Origin: CBDBEU01 sp965204565
Lineage (GTDB): Bacteria; Pseudomonadota; Alphaproteobacteria; Rhizobiales; TMED25
Length of the DNA stretch: 64,000 bases
Reading direction: 5' to 3'
Assembly (NCBI GenBank): GCA_965204565.1
Contig: CBDBEU010000005.1
Coordinates: forward strand, 1,054,001-1,118,000
The stretch's first letter is position 1; each line of letters starts with the position of its first letter. Below the pieces are notes generated by a model. The model was given only the letters and a program-made list of their open reading frames with translations. It was not told the DNA's origin and searched no databases. Shown here one piece after another: positions 8,754 to 16,629 of the stretch. A program made the position numbers and the translations under genes.

Positions 8754-8783
8754 TGATCCAAGTCGGGGAGCGGGGCGTAACAG
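8754..8783 (+). promoter_or_regulatory. candidate ECF (ChrR-type) sigma promoter of DUF2177
   Basis: TGATCC at 8754-8759, 18 bases, TAACAG at 8778-8783, 35 bases before the DUF2177 ATG. Same hexamer and spacing as the other four sites in the cluster. Confidence 0.6.
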
Positions 8784-8818
8784 TCCTGAGTCTGCTAAGA
8801 TCAATTGGACGAAATTTG

Positions 8819-9225
8819 ATGGTGAAATACCTGATCGCCTATGGTGTCACAGCCGCTGCGTTTCTCGTTATCGATTTTGTCTGGCTGGCAAAAATTGCAA
8901 AAAATTCTACGCTGACCGTCTTGACGGCCTAGTGCGCGACCGGCCCAAAATGGGCGCGGCTGCTGTTTTCTACGCGGTCTATGTAATAGGCATCGTGGTT
9001 TTCGCCGTCGCGGTTGGATTGCGTGATGGTTCGGCGCTCACCGCATTCACCTATGGCGCGTTATTCGGCTTTTTCACCTATGCCACATATGACATGACGA
9101 ATTATGCAACGCTCAGGAATTGGCCATTAGTGGTGTCGATCGTCGATATGGTCTGGGGTGCGTGCGTGATCGCTGTTGCGGCAATCGCCGGATATTATGG
9201 AGCGGCACTCTTTGCTCCGGTTTGA
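8819..9225 (+). pseudogene. DUF2177 family membrane protein with one frameshift
   Basis: Small four-helix membrane protein often found in the ECF sigma/ChrR neighbourhood; function unknown. ATG 8819 opens MVKYLIAYGVTAAAFLVIDF and VWLAKIAK. At the run GCAAAAAATTC near 8905 the phase changes, and the rest (FYADRLDGLVRDRPKMGAAA, VFYAVYVIGIVVFAVAVGL, GFFTYATYDMTNYATLRNWP, ending IAGYYGAALFAPV) is in the next frame. About 135 residues in sum, normal length. The indel lies in a six-A run, so either a real slippage mutation or a read error is possible. Confidence 0.85.
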
Positions 9226-9589
9226 TGACCATGCGGTGCATACCTGACGAGGCTGCCAGACCAGATCGCGCAGGCTCTCGCCGCCATCTACACTACGGCC
9301 AACATTGGTGTTTGGCGGTGCTGGGCCGGCTGCCGAGGTGTGGACGCCGAGTGCTCACTGCAGAATTTGGGCGCCTCCGAACCCGTCCGCCAATTGGAGC
9401 GCACGCGGTATTGATAGAAATTCCGTATCGAAAACGACTTGGAAGGCTCTGACGTGAATTCCGGTGCTGAGGTTTGATGGGCACAAACAGGTATTTACGG
9501 TACATGCCCTTGGCTACAGGCCGTGCCAGCACCACAACGAGTTCTCGAATGTCGACCGGCCTTCAAGGAAACGCCTCATCGGCCACGCG
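9226..9589. other. intergenic region without a supported gene
   Basis: About 360 bases between DUF2177 and the convergent OxyR-like gene. Frames on both strands are short and carry no recognisable motif. No RNA gene or terminator with a clear T-tract was seen. Given the decayed surroundings it may be the residue of a lost gene, but nothing in it supports a name. Confidence 0.5.
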
Positions 9590-10513
9590 CTACTCGATGA
9601 CGGTAACCTCGGGCAGGTCGGATTTCAGCACTTCGCGGATGGCATTGGCTAGGGCCAGGAACTCCTGACTTCTGGCGCTATGACGGCGCCAGGCCAGCCC
9701 CACCGTTCTGATCGGGGGCTGCTGTTGCATCGGCCGGGCGATTACCTGTGTATCCTTGGGTGTTTCGGAAAGCACATAGACAGTCGGCATGAAGGAAAGG
9801 CCCAAACCCATGCCCACCATCAAGCGAATGGTGTCGAGGCTCGTTCCTTCAAAGTCATGCGAAAGATTGGCGTTGAATTCGCGGCAGATCTCGGCGACCT
9901 GCTCGTAAAGCCGGTGTCCGGGCTCCAGTGCCAGAATTGTCTCTCCAGCCAGATCCGACCGGTCGATGGTGTGCTTGGCGGCCAGTGGATGCTCGTGCGG
10001 AATGACCACCCAGAGCTGCTCACGAAACAGCCTCACGCTGATAAATTCCGCCCCGCTGATCGGCAATGGAAAAAGTACAAGATCAAGCTCGGCGTTGGCC
10101 AGACCGTCGAGAAGGGCAGCGGGCACTCCTTCGCGCACATATAGCTTCAAACCGGGATAGTCCCGGTGAAGAGAAGGCAGCACATGCGGTAAAAGGTAGG
10201 GTCCGAGTGTCGGCAAGGCACCGAGCCTGATCGTGCCATGGAGCCATTTCTGACCGTGCCTGCCAACATCGATAATGTCTTGCACGTCGCGCAGGACAAT
10301 ATTGGCTCGTTCAACGATGTCCTTGCCGACTGGCGTCAGCACAACTTGGTTGCGCCGGCTTCGTTCCACCAGCTGGACGCCGAGGCTGCGCTCAAGTTCC
10401 TGGATCTGGTTGCTCAGCGTTGGCTGGGTTACGTGGCATTGTTCAGCCGCGCGCCGGAAATGCAGCGTTTGCGAAAGGGCGACGAGGTAACGCAATTGCT
10501 TCAATGTCGGCAT
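9590..10513 (-). CDS. LysR-family regulator of the OxyR subgroup, lacking the first redox cysteine
   Basis: 307 residues, normal for OxyR/LysR proteins. The N-terminal winged helix is clear (LKQLRYLVALSQTLHFRRAA, VTQPTLSNQIQELERSLGVQ), followed by a substrate-binding-like effector domain (LGALPTLGPYLLPHVLP, VMVGMGLGLSFMP-type helix). In E. coli OxyR the redox pair is C199 in EDGHC and C208 in MGFC. Here the matching positions read EPGHR and AEIC, so the peroxidatic cysteine is Arg and only the second cysteine remains. A canonical disulfide switch is therefore excluded. The gene is undamaged, unlike its neighbours to the left. It may sense something else or be a divergent OxyR; no oxidative-stress target gene is adjacent. 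Confidence 0.85.
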   Translation of the reverse strand: MPTLKQLRYLVALSQTLHFRRAAEQCHVTQPTLSNQIQELERSLGVQLVERSRRNQVVLTPVGKDIVERANIVLRDVQDIIDVGRHGQKWLHGTIRLGALPTLGPYLLPHVLPSLHRDYPGLKLYVREGVPAALLDGLANAELDLVLFPLPISGAEFISVRLFREQLWVVIPHEHPLAAKHTIDRSDLAGETILALEPGHRLYEQVAEICREFNANLSHDFEGTSLDTIRLMVGMGLGLSFMPTVYVLSETPKDTQVIARPMQQQPPIRTVGLAWRRHSARSQEFLALANAIREVLKSDLPEVTVIE

Positions 10514-11182
10514 CGGGCAGTCTCCGCAGCGGGCGATGATTGAAGCTTACTCCGGGGCGAGCTCTCTCTGGCTAGGCCCGGACCCGACCGCGCCGCATGC
10601 TCAAACCGATCTCTTGAGGTATGCATCGCCCGATGTCGACATCCAATCAGTCTGATTGATAATTTCAATCAAAAAGAACTGAATGCTGAATTTGATTCAC
10701 TCATGACCAATCCTCACTTTAAAGCGAGTGAATCGGTTGTGGAGGTGAAAATGGTCAGAATAATCGAGAAATTGCGACTGTTCGACTCCTATGAGGCGAT
10801 TTGTGTGCTGCCGCGGCGGTCGGGGCTCGTCGTTCTTGCGGCCAGCCAGCGGCAGATGGCGCAGCGGCGGCGCAAACACCAAAGATGGCTACAATCTAGA
10901 GCCTGTTGCTCAGAGGGTGCGAAACATGCCGACCGAACGAGACATACGCACATCTGAACAACTGATCGCCGGAGCGGGACATGAACAACGAGGGCTGCGG
11001 CAGCGCTAGCGCGTTCGTGAGCGGCAACCCGATCGTGGCGCGTATTGTGAATCGGGCCGGGCCGGATTACTCTAGAAATGGTAGGTGCTGTTATGCCGGC
11101 GACGCACAGCCGCCGCCGGTTAGCGGTTCTTCTCCCAATCACCTCGGATCAACCTTCCCCACTGTTCAGGGCGTCCAACGGA
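10514..11182. other. region without a supported gene between oxyR-like gene and nhaA
   Basis: About 670 bases. The first 100-170 bases presumably hold the oxyR-like promoter; the stretch at 10640-10740 is A/T-rich (ATTTCAATCAAAAAGAACTG, TTGATTCACTCATGACCAAT). Open frames at 10703-10957 and 10981-11190 show no family motif and I do not call them. The frame of nhaA is open upstream to 11078 but that part lacks a nhaA-like N-terminus. Confidence 0.45.
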
Positions 11183-12400
11183 ATGATTAAGCGAGCCACC
11201 GACAAATTCATTCATCACGAGGCCTCTAGCGGCATCATACTGGTGACTGCGGCGGCGCTGGCGATTGTGCTCGATAACTCGCCGCTCGCTTGGCTCTATG
11301 ACTCGCTCCTGACAACTCCGATGGTCATTCAGATCGGCCTGCTCGAACTCAACAAGCCACTGCTCCTTTGGATAAACGATGGCCTGATGGCGGTGTTTTT
11401 CCTACTGGTTGGGCTTGAGATCAAGCGTGAGATGGTTTCCGGCCAGCTTTCATCACGCGATCAGGTGATCTTGCCCGCAGCGACCGCCATTGGCGGAATG
11501 CTTGTGCCGGCGATGATCTATCTCGCCATCGCCGCTGGCGAGCCGGGGCTTGCCAACGGCTGGGCGATCCCGGCGGCCACCGACATCGCCTTTGCGCTGG
11601 GCGTGTTGTCGCTGCTTGGCAGGGTCGTACCGCTATCGCTCAAGATTTTCCTGTTGGCTGTGGCGATCCTTGATGACTTGGGCGCGATCGTGATCATTGC
11701 CTTGTTCTATACAGCGGACCTATCGCCGTTGATGCTGGCAGGTGCTGCTGCGACGATCACCGCTCTGGTGATTCTCAACCAGATCAATGTCCGCACGGTC
11801 ACGCCCTATGTGCTGGTCGGTATCGTGCTGTGGGTATTCGTGCTCAAGTCCGGCGTGCATGCAACGCTTGCCGGCGTGGCGCTGGCCTTTGCCATCCCGA
11901 TCAGAGGTGATGCGCCGGGTGATCAGAGGTCACTGCTGGTGCGGATGGAACACAATCTGCATCCTTGGGTCGCCTATGGTGTTATGCCTCTATTCGCCTT
12001 CGCCAATGCCGGCGTGTCACTCAGTGGCTTCAGCCTGGCTTTTCTGCTCGAACCGCTGCCTCTGGCGATCGCCATGGGGCTCGTCATGGGCAAGCAGATT
12101 GGCGTATTCGGGGCGGCGTTCCTGATTATCAAGTCCGGATTTGCCCGGCTGCCAGACGGGGTGAACTGGCCCATGATCTATGGCGTTTCGTGCCTTGCCG
12201 GTATCGGTTTTACCATGAGCCTGTTTGTCGGAACGCTGGCATTCACCGGCCCTGAAGCAGCGGCAGGGGTGCGTATTGGTGTCCTGTTCGGCTCCCTGAT
12301 CTCGGCAATCATCGGCTACTCGGTATTGCGCTTGGCCTCGGCAAGACACAGTGCTGATAGTCGGCACCAAGTGGCGCTGCCTGCCGACGAGCGGTCATGA
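11183..12400 (+). CDS. nhaA: Na+/H+ antiporter NhaA
   Basis: Electrogenic inner-membrane antiporter exchanging sodium (or lithium) for protons; maintains pH and sodium homeostasis. Starting at ATG 11183 (MIKRATDKFIHHEASSGIIL) gives 405 residues, close to E. coli NhaA (388). An upstream ATG at 11078 is in frame but its extra 35 residues do not resemble the family. The N-terminal helix, the conserved LVGLEIKREM, the AAATDIAFALGVLSLLG-type region (PAATDIAFALGVLSLLG), the ion-binding pair DD in AVAILDDLGAIVII, and GIGFTMSLFVGTLAF near the C-terminus are all present. Twelve hydrophobic segments. No lesion. Convergent with the CorC gene at 12430. Confidence 0.96.
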   Translation: MIKRATDKFIHHEASSGIILVTAAALAIVLDNSPLAWLYDSLLTTPMVIQIGLLELNKPLLLWINDGLMAVFFLLVGLEIKREMVSGQLSSRDQVILPAATAIGGMLVPAMIYLAIAAGEPGLANGWAIPAATDIAFALGVLSLLGRVVPLSLKIFLLAVAILDDLGAIVIIALFYTADLSPLMLAGAAATITALVILNQINVRTVTPYVLVGIVLWVFVLKSGVHATLAGVALAFAIPIRGDAPGDQRSLLVRMEHNLHPWVAYGVMPLFAFANAGVSLSGFSLAFLLEPLPLAIAMGLVMGKQIGVFGAAFLIIKSGFARLPDGVNWPMIYGVSCLAGIGFTMSLFVGTLAFTGPEAAAGVRIGVLFGSLISAIIGYSVLRLASARHSADSRHQVALPADERS

Positions 12401-12429
12401 ACAGCAGCCACATTTCCCGATTTCGGAGG

Positions 12430-13719
12430 TTAGTCGGAACTGGACGCTTGGGGATCGATCGGGGTGATCCTGATCCGGGTGATGCGATTGTGCATCCTGA
12501 GGAGTACCTGGAAGTTAAACCCGTGGGCCTTGAATTCCTGCCCCTCGTCCGGAATAAGTTGAGCTACGTGGATAATGAGGCCGGCAATTGTCGTTGCATC
12601 ATCATCTGGCAGGACCCATTCCATGGCGCGATTGAGATCGCGGATCGGCATCGTGCCTTCAACAATCAGCGACCCACCCTCTTGCGGCTTGAAGTGATAC
12701 CGGGTGAGGTCGTCATGCTCATCGCGAATATCGCCGACAATCTCCTCCAGGATATCCTCCAGGGTGACAAGGCCCTGAACCACGCCGTACTCATCGACGA
12801 CAAGCGCGAAGTGCGACTTTTGGGCGAGGAACGCGCGCAATTGCACGCGTACACACGTCAATTCGGGTATGAACCATGGGGTGATCGCGATTTCCTCGAT
12901 GCGGATGGCATCACTCCTGCCCCCAGCGGCATGGAGTTCGCGCAGGAGATCCTTGGCGTGCAGTATGCCGACAATCTTGTCCGGCGAGCCGCGCCACAGG
13001 GGGATGCGGGTGTAAGGCGAACTCAGCGCTTCGGCGACGATTTGCTCAGCAGGCGACTCCAGATTGATTGCCCTCATTTCGGTGCGGTGGATCATCACGT
13101 CCTCGACCGTGAGTTCCTCAAGATCAAGCAACCCTTCCAGCATGTCGCGTTCGGCTTTTTCGACCTCTCCTTCCTTGTGCAGCAGATCGACCTGGCCACG
13201 CAGTTCATCAACCCCGGACAGAATGTCGCGAATGCCGGTATCTCTCACGCCGAGCGTACTCAGAATTCGGCGCACCAACACTTCGATCACTATGATGACC
13301 GGCCCCAAAGCGGCGACGATGGCCGAAAGCGGCCGGGAAACCAGAAGAGCGACCTTGTCGGGCTGATTGATGGCAATCGTCTTTGGCAGGATCTCACAGA
13401 AGATGATGACAAGAACCGATACAATAATGGTCGCATAGAGAATACCGGCCTCGCCGAACAGCGACAGCAGCGCGCCTGTCGTCAGAGCAGCAGCGCCCGT
13501 ATTGACGACATTGTTGCCGATCAGAATTCCGCCGATCAGCCGTTCGCGGTTCGACAAAAGCCGGTCGACTATCATCGCCCGATCATCACCCGCCTTGATG
13601 AGCGAGTTCATGCGCGCTCGCGACGTCGCCGTCACGGCGGTTTCACTGCCGGAGAAAAATCCGGAAACGACAAAGCAAAGAAATACGGTGGCTACCGAGA
13701 CGATAAGGGAAATATCCAT
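12430..13719 (-). CDS. CNNM/CorC (HlyC/CorC) family membrane protein with CBS domains
   Basis: 429 residues. Domain order: CNNM (DUF21) transmembrane domain at about 1-190 (FVVSGFFSGSETAVTATSRA, IGGILIGNNVVNTGAAALTT, EILPKTIAINQP), a CBS pair at about 205-340 (EELTVEDVMIHRTEMRAINL, KSHFALVVDEYGVVQGLVTL, EDILEEIVGDIRDEHD), and a C-terminal CorC/HlyC domain (GTMPIRDLNRAMEWVLPDDD, TIAGLIIHVAQLIPDEGQEF). Proteins of this type are Mg2+ (or Co2+) efflux/homeostasis factors of the inner membrane. The next gene on the other side, at 13914, encodes a related protein without the membrane domain. Intact. Confidence 0.92.
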   Translation of the reverse strand: MDISLIVSVATVFLCFVVSGFFSGSETAVTATSRARMNSLIKAGDDRAMIVDRLLSNRERLIGGILIGNNVVNTGAAALTTGALLSLFGEAGILYATIIVSVLVIIFCEILPKTIAINQPDKVALLVSRPLSAIVAALGPVIIVIEVLVRRILSTLGVRDTGIRDILSGVDELRGQVDLLHKEGEVEKAERDMLEGLLDLEELTVEDVMIHRTEMRAINLESPAEQIVAEALSSPYTRIPLWRGSPDKIVGILHAKDLLRELHAAGGRSDAIRIEEIAITPWFIPELTCVRVQLRAFLAQKSHFALVVDEYGVVQGLVTLEDILEEIVGDIRDEHDDLTRYHFKPQEGGSLIVEGTMPIRDLNRAMEWVLPDDDATTIAGLIIHVAQLIPDEGQEFKAHGFNFQVLLRMHNRITRIRITPIDPQASSSD

Positions 13720-13913
13720 GGTCCATCCAAGTCAGCGATTGAGCCGGCGGGAAAGGGCACGAGACGTCCCTCCGTCTACCATATAGGGGCATGCACCTTG
13801 AAATGCCGTCACCGCCGGGCTTGCCAGCAGCCTTCAACAACCGCAACGGCCGCAAGGCGGCTGGTTGGTAAGAAGATGTCATGCCGGCCCATCAGCGGCA
13901 GGATTGGACCGGT

Positions 13914-14882
13914 ATGACCAAATCGTTGGTCAATCCTGATCTTGCCGCTCCGCAACAGCGCGGACAATCCGCAACGTCGAACTTGTCCGGCGCAATCGCA
14001 AGTTTTGCCGAACGTTTCAAGGCACGGCTAGCGGGGCTGCGCGCGGGCTCTTCGGCTGCCGGCACCGTGGCGGTCAGCGAAAGCCCGTATCTCGATCGTG
14101 TGCAGAAATTCCAACAGACGAGGATCGAAGACATCAAGGTTCCGCGCTCGAATATTGTCGCTGTGCCGCTCGCGGCTACAATGGCCGATGTGCTCACGAT
14201 TTTCCGTACAGCCGGGCACTCCCGGCTGCCTGTTTATGGCGATACGCTCGATGACCCCGGGGGCATGGTGCATATCCGGGATTTGCTGGAACACATTGCA
14301 ACCCATGGGCTGGCGGACTATTTGGAAGCGTCAAGGTCCGGCAAATCCGTTGCCCTGCAGACGGCTCTGGATCTATCCGCCACTCTAGACAGTTCCGATA
14401 TTGTCAGGCCGGTTTTGTTTGCACCACCTTCCATGCCTGTCTCCCGGCTTCTTGCCCGCATGAAAGCTGCACGCACCCACATGGCGATCGTGATCGACGA
14501 ATATGGCGGTACAGACGGTCTGGTATCGATGGAAGATCTCGTTGAAGTTGTGCTGGGCGAGATCAAGGACGAGCACGATCAGGAAATTGACCTTGAAATC
14601 CGGCGCGTCGATGAGACGACATTTCTTGTCGATGCACGTGCACGTCTGGAGGATGTGTTTGAGATGATCGGCGGGGATATCCCGGACGCCGATGAATTTG
14701 AACAGGTTGAGACAATCGGTGGCTATGTGTTGACGCTTGCGGGCAGACTGCCCAGCAAAGGCGAAAGTGTAGCCGATGCCGAGACGCGAACATTCGAGAT
14801 TGTCGATGCAGACGCTCAGCGCATCAGCAGGATACGCATCCTCACCTCGTCACTGAACCGCCCCGGGTTTACCGGAGAGTAA
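13914..14882 (+). CDS. TlyC/CorC-type CBS-domain hemolysin family protein, C-terminal end replaced by IS sequence
   Basis: Cytoplasmic CBS pair plus CorC_HlyC domain, about 322 residues from ATG 13914 (MTKSLVNPDLAAPQQRGQ); another ATG at 13881 is possible. Motifs: IEDIKVPRSNIVAVPL, ARTHMAIVIDEYGGTDGLVS, MEDLVEVVLGEIKDEHDQEI, and the CorC domain to RISRIRILTSSL. After that, from 14854, the frame runs into the left inverted repeat of an IS3 element and ends NRPGFTGE, so the last few native residues are lost. In rhizobial genomes the gene usually lies between ybeY and lnt; neither is here. Probably still functional, because only the extreme tail is replaced. Role in Mg2+/Co2+ homeostasis is inferred from the family. 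Confidence 0.88.
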   Translation: MTKSLVNPDLAAPQQRGQSATSNLSGAIASFAERFKARLAGLRAGSSAAGTVAVSESPYLDRVQKFQQTRIEDIKVPRSNIVAVPLAATMADVLTIFRTAGHSRLPVYGDTLDDPGGMVHIRDLLEHIATHGLADYLEASRSGKSVALQTALDLSATLDSSDIVRPVLFAPPSMPVSRLLARMKAARTHMAIVIDEYGGTDGLVSMEDLVEVVLGEIKDEHDQEIDLEIRRVDETTFLVDARARLEDVFEMIGGDIPDADEFEQVETIGGYVLTLAGRLPSKGESVADAETRTFEIVDADAQRISRIRILTSSLNRPGFTGE

Positions 14883-16170
14883 AACTCTCAAAGGATGAGC
14901 CCTATGGACAAGAAGAAATCCCCCCGAAGTACACGGCCGGGTTCCGGGAACGCGGGGTCCGTCTTTTTCGCGAACAGCGGCCTGAGTATGCCCGTGACAA
15001 CGCAGCCCACAAGGCGATTGCGTCGAAGCTTGGCTGCTCACCCGACACACGCTACGCGCCTGGTGCGTTCAAGCGGCCGGAGACGCCGGTGAGCGCGACG
15101 GTTTGACCAGTGACCAGCGCGCCCGGCTCAAGGCGTTGGAGCGCGAGAATAAAGAACAACGCCAGGCCAACGAGATCCTGAAGAAGGCGTCCGCGTATTT
15201 TGCACAGGCGGAGCTCGACCGCCCGTTCCGCAAATGATTGCCTTCATTGAAGAGCATCAAGGGGACTTTGGGGTCGAGCCGGCCTGCCGTGTGCTGCCGA
15301 TCGCCCATCGAGCTGCTACAGGCATGCGGCCATCGCCCGGGATCCTGATTTGGCGTCAGACCGAGCCCGGCAGGATGCGACAGACCTGAAGGAGATCAAG
15401 CGTGTCCATGACGAGAGCAAAGGCAGATACGCAGCCCGCAAAGTCTGGCACCAGTTGCGCCGGGAAGGCAGGGATATCGCACGGTGCACTGTAGAGCGGC
15501 TCATGAGAGAGCATGGATTACAAGGGGTTACGCGCGGCAGGAAGAGAACCACGATCCCTGATCCGGCGCAGTCCTGCCCGGATGATAAGGTCAATCGCGA
15601 CTTCACCGCCACCGCGCCCACCCGGATCTGCCAACCAGATCCGGGTGTCGGACTTCACCTGCGTGTCGACCTGGATGGGGATGGTCTATGTGGCCTTTGT
15701 CATTGATGTCTTCGCCCGCAAGATCGTGGGCTGGCGCGTCTCGACGTCCATGACGACGGGCTTCGTGCTGGATGCCTTGAACCAGGTGATCCGGCTGAAG
15801 GGTTGATCCATCACTCGGACCGCGGCAGCCGGTATCTGTCAATCCGCTATACCGAACGTCTGGGGGAAGCCGGGATTGACACCTCGGTCGGTAGCATTGG
15901 CGACAGCTATGACAACGCCCTGGCGGAAAGCGTCATCGGCCTGTTCAAGACTGAGGTCATCGAGTTCTTCGGGCCGTGGAAATCCGTGGCCCGGGTTGAT
16001 TGGGAAACCCTGCAATGGGTCAGTTGGTACAACACAGAGCGGCTACACGGCGCCATCGGCCACCGACCGCCGCAGGAAATGGAGGACGCCTTCCATGCAA
16101 GCATGAACGCCCTTGATAAAGTCGCATAGGTTTGGAACAAAAAAGTCTCCGCTAAATCCGGGGCGGTTCA
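14854..16170 (+). mobile_element. IS3 family element (first type), complete ends, damaged transposase, no target duplication
   Basis: Inverted repeats TGAACCGCCCCGGGTTTACC at the left (14854) and its counterpart TAAATCCGGGGCGGTTCA at the right end (16170) enclose about 1.3 kb with orfA and orfB. The bases outside (GTCAC on the left, CTACC on the right) do not form a duplication, and the flanking genes are two different truncated genes (tlyC on the left, an amidohydrolase on the right). This is the picture expected after an adjacent deletion or recombination between two copies. Confidence 0.88.
14904..16129 (+). pseudogene. IS3 family transposase (orfA/orfB), multiple frameshifts
   Basis: OrfA starts MDKKKSPRST at 14904 and is quickly shifted; its later parts (AHKAIASKLGCSPDT, SDQRARLKALERENKEQRQA, ILKKASAYFAQAELDRPF) are in other phases. 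OrfB begins MIAFIEEHQGDFGVEPACRV near 15234, changes phase near 15325 (EIKRVHDESKGRYAARKVWH), again near 15640 (FVIDVFARKIVGWRVSTSMT) and near 15800 (GLIHHSDRGSRYLSIRYTER). The DDE core pieces VSDFT, HHSDRGSRY and DSYDNALAESVIGLFKTEVI are all visible, as is the terminal RLHGAIGHRPP. At least three separate lesions make it inactive. Confidence 0.85.
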
Positions 16171-16171
16171 C

Positions 16172-16570
16172 TACCTCATCTTCGACGGGGTGATGGAGCG
16201 CAATCCAGACCTGAATTTTCTGCTTTCTCATGGCGGCGCCTTCGCCTCGCACTATTCAGCGCGGATGGACCATGCCTATGGCGCGCTGCCTGACTGCCGC
16301 CAGAAGATTCACCAGAAGCCCTCGACCTATCTGAAGAAGTTCTATTTTGATTCGATCGTGTTTTCGGTCGAGCAACTCGCCTTCCTGATCAGCCGGTTCG
16401 GCGCTAGCCATGTGATGATCGGCAACGACTACCCGTTCGACATGGGTGAGTGCGATCCGGTCGAGCACGTCTACCAGGTGCCGGGCCTCAGTGAAGGTGA
16501 GCGTGAGGATGTTTGCGGCGTGACCGTCCTCAAGCTCATGGGGCTCGACGAGAACCAGTTCCGCAGCTGA
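16172..16570 (+). pseudogene. C-terminal fragment of an ACMSD-like amidohydrolase
   Basis: Directly after the right end of the IS3 element an open frame runs YLIFDGVMERNPDLNFLLSH, GGAFASHYSARMDHAYG, FYFDSIVFSVEQLAFLISRF and HVMIGNDYPFDMGECDPVEH, ending with LMGLDENQFRS. This is the C-terminal 130 residues of the amidohydrolase_2 family (2-amino-3-carboxymuconate-6-semialdehyde decarboxylase and resorcylate decarboxylase type), with the SHGG histidine and the GNDYPF aspartate metal ligands. The N-terminal 200 residues are missing, so the gene was cut when the IS3-associated deletion occurred. Decarboxylates an aromatic-catabolism intermediate in the family; exact substrate unknown. Confidence 0.82.
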
Positions 16571-16629
16571 TCCAAAACCCGCAGCCTGCACGCTTCAAGG
16601 AGTTCGATGGGCGCAAGATACTCGAGCAA

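Noticed and set aside
10703..11190. Two short frames upstream of nhaA as small genes
   Set aside because: No recognisable motif or convincing ribosome-binding site; the region is more likely promoter DNA or gene debris.
12466..12477. Further TGATCC hexamers, for example inside the CorC gene
   Set aside because: They lie within coding sequence and are not followed by a -10 at 18 bases in front of a gene start.
12397..13917. 506-codon plus-strand frame antisense to the CorC gene
   Set aside because: The minus strand encodes a complete CNNM-CBS-CorC protein; the plus-strand product is His/Asp/Gln-rich without any motif.
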